NCBI RefSeq assembly: GCF_001552715.1
Contig: NZ_BCRS01000057.1
Location: 1 to 33,517, forward strand
Reading direction: 5' to 3'
From: Mycolicibacterium vaccae NBRC 14118 = CIP 105934
GTDB taxonomy: Bacteria; Actinomycetota; Actinomycetes; Mycobacteriales; Mycobacteriaceae
Length of the DNA: 33,517 nt
Shown here: one piece after another, positions 1-8,602 of the stretch
Position numbering within the stretch: position 1 is the first letter of the stretch
How the letters are laid out: every line of letters starts with the position of its first letter
Program-made: the position numbers and the translations under genes
The notes under the pieces: generated by a model
The model's input: the letters and a program-made list of their open reading frames with translations, nothing else
What the model was told of the DNA's origin: nothing
The model's database searches: none

Positions 1-1248
1 TCATCGCGCCGAGTCGAGGACGCCGTTGCGTCGGGCGATTTCGATGTTGGCCAGGTGCTGCTCGTACTCGCGGGCGAACAGCGTGGTGCCCCTCATGTCG
101 ACGGTCACGAAGTACAGCCAGTCCCCCGGCTCCGGATGCTCGGCGGCCAGCAGCGCGGGCGAACCCGGCGAGCAGATCGGCGTGGCCGGAAGGCCCGGGC
201 GCACATAGGTGTTCCACTCGGTGGCCTGCGCGCGGTCGGCGTCGGTGGTGGCGACCTCGATCCGGTCCAGCGGGTAGTTCACCGTCGAGTCGGACTCCAG
301 GGTGCGGTTCTCGTCGAGCCGGTTGTAGATCACCTGGGCCACCTTCGAGAAGTCCTCCGGAGTGGCCTCCCGCTGCACCAGCGATCCGACCGTGAGGATC
401 TCGTACGGCGACATGTCGGCGGCGGTGGCCGCGGCGAGCAGACCGCCCGCCTCGTACTGGACCGCGCTGTCCGAGATCAGCGTCGCGAGAATGTCCTGCG
501 GCTTGGCCGACGGGTCGATGTTCCACGAGCCCGGTGCGATCAGCCCCTCCAGCCGGCGGTGATCGGAGCCCAGCGCCTCCACCGCACGCGTCGCCCACTG
601 CGGCACACCGATCTCGGCGAGGTTCGCGCCGCTCGCGACGTTCTTCAGGTCTTCTGCGGCGACGCACCGGCGGTCCCCGTCGAGTTCCACACACGACGCG
701 TTGGCGATCAGCGTGAGGATGCCGGCGGTGACCGCGTCGGTCTTGACGTCGCGCACGTCGTCGAGCTGGCGGCCCTCGGGGATCACCAGCTTGCCGACGC
801 GGTTGTCCGGGTCGGCAAGCCGCTCCACGGCGTCGGCGGCAGGGATCTCGGTGCGCACCTTGTAGAAGCCGGGCTGGATCGACGAGATCGCCGCGTTGCC
901 GTCGGCGGCCTCGACGAACACCTTGACGTTGGCCACGACGTTGTTGTCGTGCAGGGTCTGCCCGATCGCAGTGGTGGAGTCGCCGTCGTGCACCTGGATC
1001 ACCACGTCGTTGACGCCGCCGCCGGCGAAGTCGTCGCCGGCGCCGCCGAACAGCGAGTGCCACATCCGCGACCCGAGGAACACCGCGCCGATCACGATGA
1101 CCACGAGCATCGTCAGCGAGAAGATGACGGCGACGCGCCGCCTGCGCCGCAGACGCTCCTGCCGGGCGCGTTCCCGCCGGGTCATCCGCTGCCTCGGCGG
1201 TCCCACCGCCAGCGGCTCGGCCCGGTCACTCCGCCAGTCGTCAGTCAT
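1..1248 (-). CDS. mltG: Endolytic murein transglycosylase MltG (YceG family)
   Basis: MltG cleaves nascent peptidoglycan glycan strands at the outer face of the cytoplasmic membrane and is thought to set strand length or release strands. The 415-residue protein has a basic cytoplasmic N-terminus (residues 20-38, rich in R), one membrane segment at about 39-59, and an extracytoplasmic YceG domain. The family core SLVQREA has its likely catalytic Glu at 294, followed by a YNRL stretch, DSTVNYPL, and the [13 protein letters not shown] / NPG-like segment near the C-terminus. The E usually seen two residues before the catalytic Glu is Q here. ATG at 1248 overlaps the end of ruvX by 8 bases, so translation is probably coupled. 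The stop is at bases 1-3, so the gene is complete. In mycobacteria the next gene is usually aroE, which would lie outside the window. Confidence 0.93.
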   Translation of the reverse strand: MTDDWRSDRAEPLAVGPPRQRMTRRERARQERLRRRRRVAVIFSLTMLVVIVIGAVFLGSRMWHSLFGGAGDDFAGGGVNDVVIQVHDGDSTTAIGQTLHDNNVVANVKVFVEAADGNAAISSIQPGFYKVRTEIPAADAVERLADPDNRVGKLVIPEGRQLDDVRDVKTDAVTAGILTLIANASCVELDGDRRCVAAEDLKNVASGANLAEIGVPQWATRAVEALGSDHRRLEGLIAPGSWNIDPSAKPQDILATLISDSAVQYEAGGLLAAATAADMSPYEILTVGSLVQREATPEDFSKVAQVIYNRLDENRTLESDSTVNYPLDRIEVATTDADRAQATEWNTYVRPGLPATPICSPGSPALLAAEHPEPGDWLYFVTVDMRGTTLFAREYEQHLANIEIARRNGVLDSAR

Positions 1249-1768
1249 CCGAGACCTCTCCGTGTGCGGGCAACGCCGCCCGCCGCTGGTCCAGCCAGTT
1301 CTGAAGAATCCCCACCGCCGCGGCCTGATCGATCACCGATCGCTGGCCGCGGGAACGAACACCTGCCTCCCGCAGGGCACGCTGTGCTGTCACCGTCGTG
1401 AAACGCTCGTCGCTCAGCCGGACCGGCACCGGCGCGATGCGCCGGGCCAGCGTGTCCGCGACGTCTACCGCGTCCTGCGCCGAGGTCCCCGCCCGGTCGG
1501 CCAGCGTCCGCGGCAGTCCGACCACGACCTCGACGACGTCGTACTCCCCGACCAGTGCGACCAGCCGGCGCACATGCCGATCTCCGCGCTTCTCGCGGCG
1601 GACCGTCTCCACCGGCGTGGCCAGGACCGCGTCCGGGTCGCTGACCGCGACCCCGATCCGCACGGTGCCCACGTCGACACCGAGCCGCCGCCCACGCCCA
1701 GGATCCGGAGCCGTGCTCGGATCGCCCGGCCGGTCAGGCGTGCGGCTGGTCGAGTCGGTGTCGGGCAC
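1241..1768 (-). CDS. ruvX: Putative pre-16S rRNA nuclease / Holliday junction resolvase-like RuvX (YqgF)
   Basis: YqgF/RuvX is an RNase H-fold nuclease implicated in 16S rRNA 5'-end maturation, and resolvase activity has also been reported for the family. The protein is about 175 residues. Motifs in order are [17 protein letters not shown] with the catalytic Asp at 32, a hydrophobic strand ending [20 protein letters not shown] with a catalytic Glu, and a C-terminal [17 protein letters not shown] with the third acidic residue. I chose GTG at 1768. It lies 4 bases after the alaS stop, has GGAG about 7 bases upstream, and gives the normal family length. A longer open frame reaching into alaS to 1990 lacks homology-like sequence and is unlikely. 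The gene sits between alaS and mltG in one unit, the usual actinobacterial order. Confidence 0.9.
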   Translation of the reverse strand: MPDTDSTSRTPDRPGDPSTAPDPGRGRRLGVDVGTVRIGVAVSDPDAVLATPVETVRREKRGDRHVRRLVALVGEYDVVEVVVGLPRTLADRAGTSAQDAVDVADTLARRIAPVPVRLSDERFTTVTAQRALREAGVRSRGQRSVIDQAAAVGILQNWLDQRRAALPAHGEVSDD

Positions 1769-1772
1769 TCGG

Positions 1773-4469
1773 TCAGCTCCGGCCGATCTCCGCGCGTAGC
1801 GCCGCCAGCGCCGCGTCGATGCCCGCAGCTCCCTTGCCGGAACCCTGGGCGAGATCGGCCTTGCCTCCGCCGCGGCCGTTGACCGCGGCGCCCATGACCT
1901 TGACCAGCTCGTCGGCACGCAATCCGTGGTCCTGCGCCGCCGGGTTGACCGCCACCACGAACGGGACCGAGTCGTTGTCGCCCTCGGCAATCAGCGCGAT
2001 CACCGCGGCGTCGCTGCCGAGCTTGCCGCGGATGTCGCCCACCAGGGAGCGCAGATCACCGGCCGAGATACCTCCGGCCATCCGCTGCGCCACCAACCGC
2101 ACGTCGCCGATCTGTTCGGCACCCGCGGCGGCGTTCACCGCCGCCGAGCGGGCGTTGGCCAGCCGCAGCCGGTCGAGTTCCTTCTCTGCGGCGCGCAGCC
2201 GCTCCACCAGCGTGGCGACCCGAGCGGGCACCTCGTCGGACGGGACCTTCAGCGACGACGCCAGGCCGGCCATCAGCGCGCGCTCCTTGGCCAGGTGGCG
2301 GAACGAGTCCAGACCGACGTAGGCCTCGACGCGACGCACTCCCGAGCCCACCGAGGACTCACCCAGGATCGTCACCGGGCCGATCTGTGCCGACCTGCTC
2401 ACGTGGGTGCCGCCACACAACTCCAGGGAGAACGGCCCGCCGATCTCGACCACCCGGACCTCGTCGGGGTAGTTCTCGCCGAACAGGGCCATCGCCCCCA
2501 TGGCCTTGGCCTTCTCCAGTCCGGTGGTGAAGCTGTGCACCTCGAAGTCGGCTTCGACGGCCTCGTTGGTGACTTCCTCGATCTGGCTGCGCTGGTCATC
2601 CGACAGTGCGCCCTGCCAGTTGAAGTCGAACCGCAGATAGCCCGGCCGGTTCAGCGACCCGGCCTGGACCGCGTTGGGCCCCAGCACCTGTCGCAGCGCC
2701 GCGTGCACCATGTGGGTGCCCGAGTGGCCCTGGGTGGCGCCGTGGCGCCAGCGCGGGTCGACGGCGGCCTGCACGGTGTCGCCCTCGACGAACTCACCCG
2801 ACTCCACGTTGACGCGGTGCGCCCACAGGGTTTTCGCGATCTTCTGGACGTCGGTGACCGCCGCTTTGGCCGTCTCCGAGGATCCGGTGCCGGCGATCGT
2901 GCCCTCGTCGGCGATCTGCCCGCCCGACTCCGCGTAGAAGGGGCTGCGGTCCAGGATCAGCTCGATGCGCTCGTGGGCGCCCTCGCGGCCGCCGTGTGCC
3001 ACCACCGGAACCCGCTTGCCGTCCACGAAGATGCCGAGAATCCGTGCCTCGCTGGTCAATTCGTCGAAGCCGGTGAACTCGGTCGGTCCGGCGTCGACGA
3101 GTTCACGGTAGGCCGACAGGTCGGCGTGGGCCTGCTTGCGCGCGGCCGCATCGGCCTTGGCGCGGGCCCGCTGCTCGGCCATCAGCCCGCGGAAACCCTC
3201 TTCGTCGACGCTGAGGTCGGCTTCCGCGGCCATCTCCAGGGTCAGTTCGATCGGGAAGCCGTAGGTGTCATGCAGCGTGAATGCGTCACGGCCGGAGAGC
3301 TTTCCGGCGCCGGCGGCCTTGGTGGCGCGGGCCGCCTCCTCGAACAGCCGGGACCCGGACGCCAGCGTCCGGTTGAACGCCGTCTCCTCGGCCACCGCGA
3401 TGCGCTGGATGCGTTCGAAGTCGGTGCCCAGTTCCGGATAGGACGGGCTCATCGCGTCGCGGACCGTCTCCATCAGCGACGCCATGATCGGCTCGTCGAC
3501 GCCGAGCAGTTTGGCGGCGCGGATGATGCGGCGCAGCAGGCGGCGCAGCACGTAGCCGCGGCCCTCGTTGCCGGGGCTGATGCCGTCACCGATGATGATC
3601 GCCGCGGTCCGGCTGTGGTCGGCGATGATCCGGTAGCGGACGTCGTCGTCGTGGATGCCCTGCCCGTACCCGCGCGGCGCGCGGCCTGCGACCAGATCGA
3701 TGACCGGGCGCAGCAGATCGGTTTCGTAGACGTTGTCCACGCCCTGGAGCAGGCACGCCACGCGCTCGATGCCCATGCCGGTGTCGATGTTCTTGCGCGG
3801 CAGCGGCCCGAGGATCTCGAAGTTCTCCTTCGAGGTGCCCTCGCCGCGCTCGTTCTGCATGAACACGAGATTCCAGATCTCGATGTAGCGGTCCTCGTTG
3901 GCCTCGGGTCCGCCCTCGACGCCGTACTCGGCGCCCCGGTCGTAGTAGATCTCCGAGGACGGCCCGCACGGTCCGGGAATGCCCATCGACCAGTAGTTGT
4001 CGGCCATGCCGCGGCGCTGGATGCGCTCCAGCGGCAGCCCGGCCACCTCCTGCCAGTAACCGATGGCTTCGTCGTCGTCGAGATACACGGTGGCCCAGAG
4101 TCTTTCGGGCTCGAAGCCGTACCCACCCTGGTCGACCGGGTTGGTCAGCAGCGTCCAGGCGAACTCGATGGCGGCCTTCTTGAAGTAGTCGCCGAAGCTG
4201 AAGTTGCCGGCCATCTGGAAGAAGGTGTTGTGCCGGGTGGTGATGCCCACCTCGTCGATGTCCGGGGTGCGGATGCACTTCTGAACGCTGACGGCACGAT
4301 TCCACGGCGGGGTGCGCTGGCCGAGGAAGTAAGGGACGAACTGCACCATCCCGGCGTTGACGAACAACAGGTTCGGGTCGTCGAGGATCACCGAGGCGCT
4401 CGGCACCTCGGTATGACCCGCCTTCACGAAGTGATCAAGGAAGCGTTTCCTGATCTCGTGTGTCTCCAC
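1773..4469 (-). CDS. alaS: Alanyl-tRNA synthetase
   Basis: This enzyme charges tRNA-Ala in the cytoplasm and edits mischarged Ser/Gly. The 898-residue protein begins [18 protein letters not shown], the conserved class II aminoacylation domain start. It continues with the catalytic core ([27 protein letters not shown]), the editing domain with zinc-ligand patterns [13 protein letters not shown] and [11 protein letters not shown], and a C-terminal DHHA1/C-Ala domain ([13 protein letters not shown]). The GTG start at 4469 is preferred over an upstream ATG at 4514 because homologous sequence begins there and AGGA lies just upstream. It is probably transcribed with ruvX and mltG. A 73-base gap separates it from the yjbQ-like gene. 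That gap reads TACTGT on the minus strand, a possible -10 element. Length and motifs are normal for the family. Confidence 0.97.
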   Translation of the reverse strand: METHEIRKRFLDHFVKAGHTEVPSASVILDDPNLLFVNAGMVQFVPYFLGQRTPPWNRAVSVQKCIRTPDIDEVGITTRHNTFFQMAGNFSFGDYFKKAAIEFAWTLLTNPVDQGGYGFEPERLWATVYLDDDEAIGYWQEVAGLPLERIQRRGMADNYWSMGIPGPCGPSSEIYYDRGAEYGVEGGPEANEDRYIEIWNLVFMQNERGEGTSKENFEILGPLPRKNIDTGMGIERVACLLQGVDNVYETDLLRPVIDLVAGRAPRGYGQGIHDDDVRYRIIADHSRTAAIIIGDGISPGNEGRGYVLRRLLRRIIRAAKLLGVDEPIMASLMETVRDAMSPSYPELGTDFERIQRIAVAEETAFNRTLASGSRLFEEAARATKAAGAGKLSGRDAFTLHDTYGFPIELTLEMAAEADLSVDEEGFRGLMAEQRARAKADAAARKQAHADLSAYRELVDAGPTEFTGFDELTSEARILGIFVDGKRVPVVAHGGREGAHERIELILDRSPFYAESGGQIADEGTIAGTGSSETAKAAVTDVQKIAKTLWAHRVNVESGEFVEGDTVQAAVDPRWRHGATQGHSGTHMVHAALRQVLGPNAVQAGSLNRPGYLRFDFNWQGALSDDQRSQIEEVTNEAVEADFEVHSFTTGLEKAKAMGAMALFGENYPDEVRVVEIGGPFSLELCGGTHVSRSAQIGPVTILGESSVGSGVRRVEAYVGLDSFRHLAKERALMAGLASSLKVPSDEVPARVATLVERLRAAEKELDRLRLANARSAAVNAAAGAEQIGDVRLVAQRMAGGISAGDLRSLVGDIRGKLGSDAAVIALIAEGDNDSVPFVVAVNPAAQDHGLRADELVKVMGAAVNGRGGGKADLAQGSGKGAAGIDAALAALRAEIGRS

Positions 4470-4542
4470 GTCCTGTTGTCCTTCGGTTAACCTGCGAATA
4501 CTCGACCGCACCACAGTACCGGTCGCAGTCTCGCCCGAACCG

Positions 4543-4944
4543 TCAGCCCGACACGAAGCTCAGCCGCACCGAGCGACGGGGATTGTCGCTGTTCAGGTCG
4601 ACGAGCACGATGCTCTGCCAGGTGCCCAGCAGAGGCTGCCCGTCGGCCACCGGCACCGTCACCGACGGCGACACCAGCCCCGGCAGCACGTGGTCGGCAC
4701 CGTGGCCGGGCGAACCGTGCGCGTGCCGGTAGCGGTCGTCGCGGGGCAGCAGCCGTTCCAGCGTGTCCAGGAGGTCGTCGTCGGAACCCGCGCCGGTCTC
4801 GATCACCGCCAGGCCCGCCGTGGCGTGCGGGACGAACACATTGCACAGGCCGTCCCCCTGGGCGGCGCAGAACTCGCGCACCGCCGAGGTCAGGTCAACG
4901 GTGCGGCGCCGGGACGTGTCGACGTCGAGCACTTCGGTGTTCAC
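4543..4944 (-). CDS. YjbQ family protein (UPF0047, secondary thiamine-phosphate synthase type)
   Basis: A 133-residue single-domain protein of the YjbQ/UPF0047 family. Some members have weak thiamine-phosphate synthase activity in vitro, but the physiological role is unsettled. Visible hallmarks are [17 protein letters not shown] with the conserved His, a histidine-rich [15 protein letters not shown] stretch, and the C-terminal [14 protein letters not shown] strand. The GTG start at 4944 follows GGACGC and matches the start of the M. tuberculosis counterpart as I recall it (Rv2556c, [10 protein letters not shown]). The frame open to 5031 extends upstream without conserved sequence. The gene lies upstream of alaS on the same strand, and diverges from the stress-type membrane protein gene at 5043. 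Confidence 0.88.
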   Translation of the reverse strand: MNTEVLDVDTSRRRTVDLTSAVREFCAAQGDGLCNVFVPHATAGLAVIETGAGSDDDLLDTLERLLPRDDRYRHAHGSPGHGADHVLPGLVSPSVTVPVADGQPLLGTWQSIVLVDLNSDNPRRSVRLSFVSG

Positions 4945-4983
4945 GCGTCCGAGAGTACGAGTCCCGAGGCGATTGACGCCTGC

Positions 4984-5009
4984 GTTTATTGCCGTGGGGG
5001 CCAGGGTAT
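4984..5009 (+). promoter_or_regulatory. SigF-type promoter
   Basis: GTTT at 4984-4987 and GGGTAT at 5004-5009 are separated by 16 bases. This matches the mycobacterial SigF pattern (GTTT, 15-17 bases, GGGTA). It is followed about 25 bases later by a strong GGAGGA ribosome site at 5036-5041 and the ATG of a GlsB/YeaQ-type membrane protein gene, a family often under general stress control. The promoter assignment is inferred from spacing and sequence. Confidence 0.65.
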
Positions 5010-5042
5010 GTCTGCGGCAGCCCGCCACCACTTGGAGGAAAA

Positions 5043-5351
5043 ATGACCATCACCGGCATCATCACCGCAATCTTGGTCGGCATCGTCGTCGGCGCCCTGG
5101 CGCGGCTCGTGCTGCCCGGCAAGCAGCCGATCGGCATACTGCTGACCATCCTGGTCGGTATCGTGTCGGCGTTCATCGGCACCGCGCTGGCCCGTGCCAT
5201 CGGGATCCCGACCGCGACCAGCGGTATCGACTGGCTGGAGCTGTTGGTCCAGGTCGTCGTCGCGGTCGTGGGTGTGGCGCTGGTGGCGGCGCTCATGAGC
5301 CGCCGCCGTCCCGGTGTCACCGGCGGCCGCCGCTCGGGAATGCTGCGCTAG
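5043..5351 (+). CDS. GlsB/YeaQ/YmgE family stress-response membrane protein
   Basis: A 102-residue, very hydrophobic protein with three predicted membrane segments (about 3-21, 30-50 and 66-86) and an Arg-rich C-terminal tail (SRRRPG onwards). The first helix region contains GIITAILVGIVVGALARLVLPGKQ, trimmed here to its key features: GG-less small-residue helix followed by ARLVLPG, which is the usual transglycosylase-associated protein (PF04226) signature. The molecular function of the family is not known; members are induced in general stress responses. The ATG is preceded by GGAGGA at ideal spacing. A SigF-like promoter lies upstream (4984-5009), and a hairpin terminator follows the stop. 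The gene stands alone in its own unit, divergent from the yjbQ-like gene. Confidence 0.85.
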   Translation: MTITGIITAILVGIVVGALARLVLPGKQPIGILLTILVGIVSAFIGTALARAIGIPTATSGIDWLELLVQVVVAVVGVALVAALMSRRRPGVTGGRRSGMLR

Positions 5352-5373
5352 GCGCTCGAAGATTTCCCATTTT

Positions 5374-5411
5374 GGTGATCCCGGCTGGGCCCCCGACCAG
5401 TCGGGGTCACC
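5374..5411. terminator. Bidirectional hairpin terminator candidate
   Basis: GGTGATCCC (5374-5382) pairs with GGGGTCACC (5403-5411), nine pairs with one G-U wobble. An inner CTGG/CCAG stem is at 5385-5388 / 5397-5400. It lies between the convergent ends of the small membrane protein gene (stop 5351) and the SRPBCC gene (stop 5427). There is no clear U tract, as is common for mycobacterial terminators. Confidence 0.45.
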
Positions 5412-5426
5412 TCATGTGCGGGGTGC

Positions 5427-5900
5427 TCACAGCTGCGGCAGCAGCGCGTCCAGCTTGTCGTAGCCCTCGGACATCCCGCCTTCCATACCGGAGGACAGCA
5501 GCGCGTCCCGCGCTTCGGTGCTCGGGCAGACCGAGCGGCCACGTAGGCGTGACCGTCCGTCGCCGAGATCGTCGAACCACAGGTATTCGATGTTGACCAT
5601 GTCGGGCGCGCCCCCGAATTCGAAGGTCTGCACGATGAGTTCGTTCTCCCGGACGGTGTGGAACGTGCCGTTGAAGACGTAGGTCCCGTGCTCGTCGGTG
5701 TGTGTGTAGCGGTAGCCGCCATGGCTGCGGAATTCCCACTCCTGCACGGTCATCTCCAGCCCGTGCGGGCCGAGCCACCGTTTGACCAGATCGGCGTCGG
5801 CGTGCGCCCGGTACAGCGCGGCGATGGGAGCGTCGAACTCCCGGGTGAACTCCATGGCCAGGGTGTCGACGGGGGCGTTGAGCGTCAGCGCGTTCGTCAT
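5427..5900 (-). CDS. SRPBCC (AHSA1/ligand-binding START-like) domain protein
   Basis: A 157-residue protein of the AHSA1-type SRPBCC fold, a small beta-barrel that binds hydrophobic ligands. Features include EFDAPIAALYRAHADADLVKRWLGP near residues 20-45 (trimmed key motif: REFDAP...W.GP), the central GGYRYTHTDEHG, and the C-terminal helix EGGMSEGYDKLDALLPQL. These are typical of the family that pairs with ArsR regulators. Its ATG overlaps the ArsR stop by 4 bases (ATGA), so the two are translationally coupled and probably act together. The ligand and reaction are unknown. Family assignment is secure; function is not. Confidence 0.85.
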   Translation of the reverse strand: MTNALTLNAPVDTLAMEFTREFDAPIAALYRAHADADLVKRWLGPHGLEMTVQEWEFRSHGGYRYTHTDEHGTYVFNGTFHTVRENELIVQTFEFGGAPDMVNIEYLWFDDLGDGRSRLRGRSVCPSTEARDALLSSGMEGGMSEGYDKLDALLPQL

Positions 5901-6259
5901 GTCGGTGTCTCCTTCGGTGCGGTGGGCGAAGTCTCCGCCAGCAGGCTGTCAAGCCGGCGGTAGTTGCGTTCGGCGTCCAACCGGTACCGGTCGATCCAGG
6001 CGGTCAGCGCCTCCAGCGCGGCGGCGTCCAGGTACACGGGCCTGCGCTGGGCATCCCGGGTGCGGGTGACCAGACCGGCCTGCTCGAGTACCTGAATGTG
6101 TTTGGACACCGCCTGTTTCGTGATGGCGAACGGAGCGGCGAGCTCGTTGACCGTCGCCGGGCCCCGGGACAGGCGCGCCACCAGGGCGCGGCGCACCGGA
6201 TCGGCCAAGGCCATGAAGGCCCGGTCGAGGCTTGCCTCTCCATCGACGGCACGGTCCAA
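5897..6259 (-). CDS. ArsR-family transcriptional regulator
   Basis: A 120-residue winged-helix repressor-type protein. FMALADPVRRALVARLSRGP opens the domain, and the recognition helix region is ITKQAVSKHIQVLEQAGLV at about 46-64, followed by a wing with TRDAQRRPVYLD. No cysteine pair typical of metal-sensing ArsR proteins is present, so it belongs to the non-metal subgroup that pairs with SRPBCC proteins. The most upstream start is TTG at 6259 with AGAAAG about 10 bases upstream; an internal ATG at residue 16 would remove part of helix 1. A cluster of AT-rich palindromes lies directly upstream (6260-6297), suggesting autoregulation. It is translationally coupled to the following SRPBCC gene. 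Confidence 0.88.
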   Translation of the reverse strand: MDRAVDGEASLDRAFMALADPVRRALVARLSRGPATVNELAAPFAITKQAVSKHIQVLEQAGLVTRTRDAQRRPVYLDAAALEALTAWIDRYRLDAERNYRRLDSLLAETSPTAPKETPT

Positions 6260-6297
6260 TAATCAATCTTTCTATTGATAAACCAATTGGTTGATTA
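6260..6297 (-). promoter_or_regulatory. Nested palindromes, putative ArsR operator/promoter
   Basis: AACCAATTGGTT (6281-6292) is a perfect 12-bp palindrome. TAATCAA (6260-6266) and TTGATTA (6291-6297) form an outer inverted repeat. ATCAAT (6262-6267) and ATTGAT (6274-6279) form another. The AT-rich block in a GC-rich genome abuts the regulator start, the expected place for an autoregulatory operator. Confidence 0.55.
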
Positions 6298-6339
6298 CGA
6301 CGGTACGGAACAGCGCCGGGGGCGTCAAGGGCAGCCGCG

Positions 6340-7680
6340 TCAGCGTCTGCGCCGGATGATCGCCCGCAGCTTCTCCAACCGCGTGGAGATCTCCCGCTCG
6401 ACGCCGTGGTTGGTGGGCCGGTAGTAGTCCACGCCGACTAGCTCGTCCGGCGGATACTGCTGGGACGCAACACCGCCCGGATGGTCGTGGGCGTACTTGT
6501 AACCGACCGCGTTGCCCAGCTTCTGGGCGCCTGAATAGTGACCGTCGCGCAGGTGGGCGGGGACCAGGCCGGCCTTACCGCCACGGATGTCGGCCATCGC
6601 CGCACCGAGCGCGGTCGTCACCGCGTTCGACTTCGGTGCGGTGGCCAGATGCACCGTCGCGTGCGCGAGCGTCAGCTGCGCCTCCGGCATCCCGATCAGC
6701 TGCACAGTCTGCGCCGCGGCAACCGCGATCTGCAGTGCCGTCGGGTCGGCCATCCCGATGTCCTCGCTGGCCAGGATCATCAGCCGGCGCGCGACGAACC
6801 GCGGGTCCTCCCCCGCCACCAGCATCCGGGCCAGGTAGTGCAGCGCGGCGTCGACATCGGAGCCGCGGACGGATTTGATGAACGCGCTGACGACGTCGTA
6901 GTGCTGGTCGCCATCCCGGTCGTAGCGCACCGCGGCCTTGTCCAGGGACTGCTCGACGACCTCGACGGTCACGTCCTGCCCGGATTCGGCGGCGACCTCC
7001 AGTGCGGTCAGTGCCCGGCGCGCGTCGCCCGCCGACAGCTGCACCAGCTGTTCGATCGCGTCGTCGGTGACCTTCACCTTGCCGTTGAGGCCGCGCGGAT
7101 CCTCGATGGCGCGGCGGATCACCGTGGTGACCTCGGCGGGCGTCAGCGGCTGCAGCTGCAGGATCAGCGATCGGCTCAGCAGCGGCGCCACCACGGAGAA
7201 CGATGGATTCTCGGTGGTGGCCGCGACCAGCAGCACCACCCGGTTCTCGACCGCGGCGAGCAGCGCGTCCTGCTGGGTCTTGGAGAACCGGTGCACCTCG
7301 TCGATGAACAGCACGGTCTGCTGTCCTCGAAGCAGCGCGACGCGGGCCTCCTCGATGACCGCCCGCACCTCTTTGACCCCGGCCGCGAGCGCGGACAGCG
7401 CCTCGAACCGCCGACCGGTGGCCTGCGAGATCATCGACGCCAGCGTGGTCTTGCCGGTGCCGGGCGGGCCGTACAGGATCACCGACGCCGCACCCGAGCC
7501 CTCGACGAGTCGTCGCAGCGGCGAGTTCGGCGTGAGCAGATGCCCCTGCCCGACGACCTCGTCCAGGGATGCCGGGCGCATCCGGACCGCCAGTGGCGAC
7601 ACCGTCCCTCCAGGGGCGCCCACCGGGGCCGCGGCAGACGCCGCCCGCTCCCCGGGCACATCGAACAGACTGTCGGACAC
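6340..7680 (-). CDS. rarA: Replication-associated recombination protein A (RarA/MgsA, AAA+ ATPase)
   Basis: RarA is a clamp-loader-like AAA+ ATPase acting at stalled replication forks with SSB and RecA. The 446-residue protein starts with a short SLFDVPGE segment. The AAA+ core follows: [15 protein letters not shown], Walker [10 protein letters not shown] at 71-79, Walker [11 protein letters not shown] with DE at 127-128, sensor 1 [13 protein letters not shown], and sensor 2 around [12 protein letters not shown]. The C-terminal MgsA tetramerisation region contains [21 protein letters not shown] and [12 protein letters not shown]. The start is GTG at 7680. It lies 9 bases after the DUF3097 gene, so the two are probably cotranscribed. 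The length is normal. Confidence 0.95.
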   Translation of the reverse strand: MSDSLFDVPGERAASAAAPVGAPGGTVSPLAVRMRPASLDEVVGQGHLLTPNSPLRRLVEGSGAASVILYGPPGTGKTTLASMISQATGRRFEALSALAAGVKEVRAVIEEARVALLRGQQTVLFIDEVHRFSKTQQDALLAAVENRVVLLVAATTENPSFSVVAPLLSRSLILQLQPLTPAEVTTVIRRAIEDPRGLNGKVKVTDDAIEQLVQLSAGDARRALTALEVAAESGQDVTVEVVEQSLDKAAVRYDRDGDQHYDVVSAFIKSVRGSDVDAALHYLARMLVAGEDPRFVARRLMILASEDIGMADPTALQIAVAAAQTVQLIGMPEAQLTLAHATVHLATAPKSNAVTTALGAAMADIRGGKAGLVPAHLRDGHYSGAQKLGNAVGYKYAHDHPGGVASQQYPPDELVGVDYYRPTNHGVEREISTRLEKLRAIIRRRR

Positions 7681-7689
7681 GCTCCCTGC

Positions 7690-8529
7690 TTACACGGGTG
7701 CGGTGACGAAGTCGATCAGCTCCTCGACCCGGCCGATCAGCTCGGGTTCGAGGTCGGTCCAGTCCCGCACCCGACCGCGGATCTTCTGCCAGGCGGCGGC
7801 GATGTCGGCCTGGTCGCGGTGCTTCCAGCCCAGCGCCTCACACACGCCGTGCTTCCAGTCCTGACCCTTGGGGATCACCGGCCATTCGGCGATGCCGAGG
7901 CGGGCCGGTTTCACCGCCTGCCAGATGTCGATGTACGGGTGCCCGACCACCAGCGTGTGCTCCCCGCCCGGACCGCGCCGGACCGCGTCGGCGATGCGGG
8001 CTTCCTTCGATCCGGCGACGAGGTGGTCGACGAGCACGCCGAGGCGGCGCCCCGGGCCCGGGCGGAAATCGGCGACGATCGCGGCGAGGTCGTCGACGCC
8101 GCCGAGGTATTCGACGACCACTCCCTCGATCCGCAGGTCCTCGCCCCACACCTGCTCGACGAGCTCGGCGTCGTGGCGGCCCTCGACGTAGATGCGGCTG
8201 GCCAGCGCGACCTTCGCGCGCGCCCCCTTGACCGCGACCGATCCGGACGCGGTGCGGGTCGGCGCGGCCGGCGCCGCCTTCCTCGGTGCGGTCAGGATGA
8301 CCGGCTTGCCGTCGATCAGATAGCCCGGCCCGACCGGGAAAGGTTTGGTACGGCCGTTCCGGTCCTCGAGCACCATCCGGCCGTACTCGACCCGCACCAC
8401 CGCGCCGACGAAGCCGGTCTGCGCGTCCTCCACGACCATGCCGATCTCGATCGGCTGCTCCGTCGAACGCGGCTTGCGTGCCTGGTGGGGGTTGTTGGCC
8501 AGAATGTCGGCGCCATAGCGATCAGCCAC
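7690..8529 (-). CDS. DUF3097 family protein with TOPRIM-like core
   Basis: A 279-residue actinobacterial protein that I recognise as DUF3097; its function is unknown. An N-terminal small-barrel-like region (TGFVGAVVRV, VLEDRNGRTKPFPV) is followed by a domain that looks TOPRIM-like: IYVEGRHDAELVEQVWG with E116 and D120, VEYLGGVDDL, and LGVLVDHL with D168. TOPRIM folds occur in primases, topoisomerases and RNase M5-type nucleases. A conserved tail contains HTLVVGHPYIDIWQAVKP. GTG at 8529 (VADRYGADIL) is chosen because the family typically begins here; an ATG at 8559 adds ten non-conserved residues. It precedes rarA by 9 bases, so a nucleic-acid role is plausible but inferred. Confidence 0.8.
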   Translation of the reverse strand: MADRYGADILANNPHQARKPRSTEQPIEIGMVVEDAQTGFVGAVVRVEYGRMVLEDRNGRTKPFPVGPGYLIDGKPVILTAPRKAAPAAPTRTASGSVAVKGARAKVALASRIYVEGRHDAELVEQVWGEDLRIEGVVVEYLGGVDDLAAIVADFRPGPGRRLGVLVDHLVAGSKEARIADAVRRGPGGEHTLVVGHPYIDIWQAVKPARLGIAEWPVIPKGQDWKHGVCEALGWKHRDQADIAAAWQKIRGRVRDWTDLEPELIGRVEELIDFVTAPV

Positions 8530-8602
8530 CGGCTGATCGTAGTGGCCCACCGCCGACATACCCCGGCACCGACACCCCGGCGCGGGACGCGATGATCGGT
8601 GG

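Noticed and set aside
1769..1990. Longer RuvX start inside alaS
   Set aside because: The added residues are Arg/Ser-rich shadow of alaS; GTG at 1768 has a ribosome site and normal length.
1926..4490. 854-codon open frame on the plus strand, opposite alaS
   Set aside because: Composition is Arg/Gly/His-rich with no domain-like motif, and it mirrors the alaS coding frame; such long antisense frames are normal in GC-rich genes.
6538..8595. 685-codon plus-strand open frame across rarA and the DUF3097 gene
   Set aside because: It spans two genes with clear family motifs on the other strand and has none itself.
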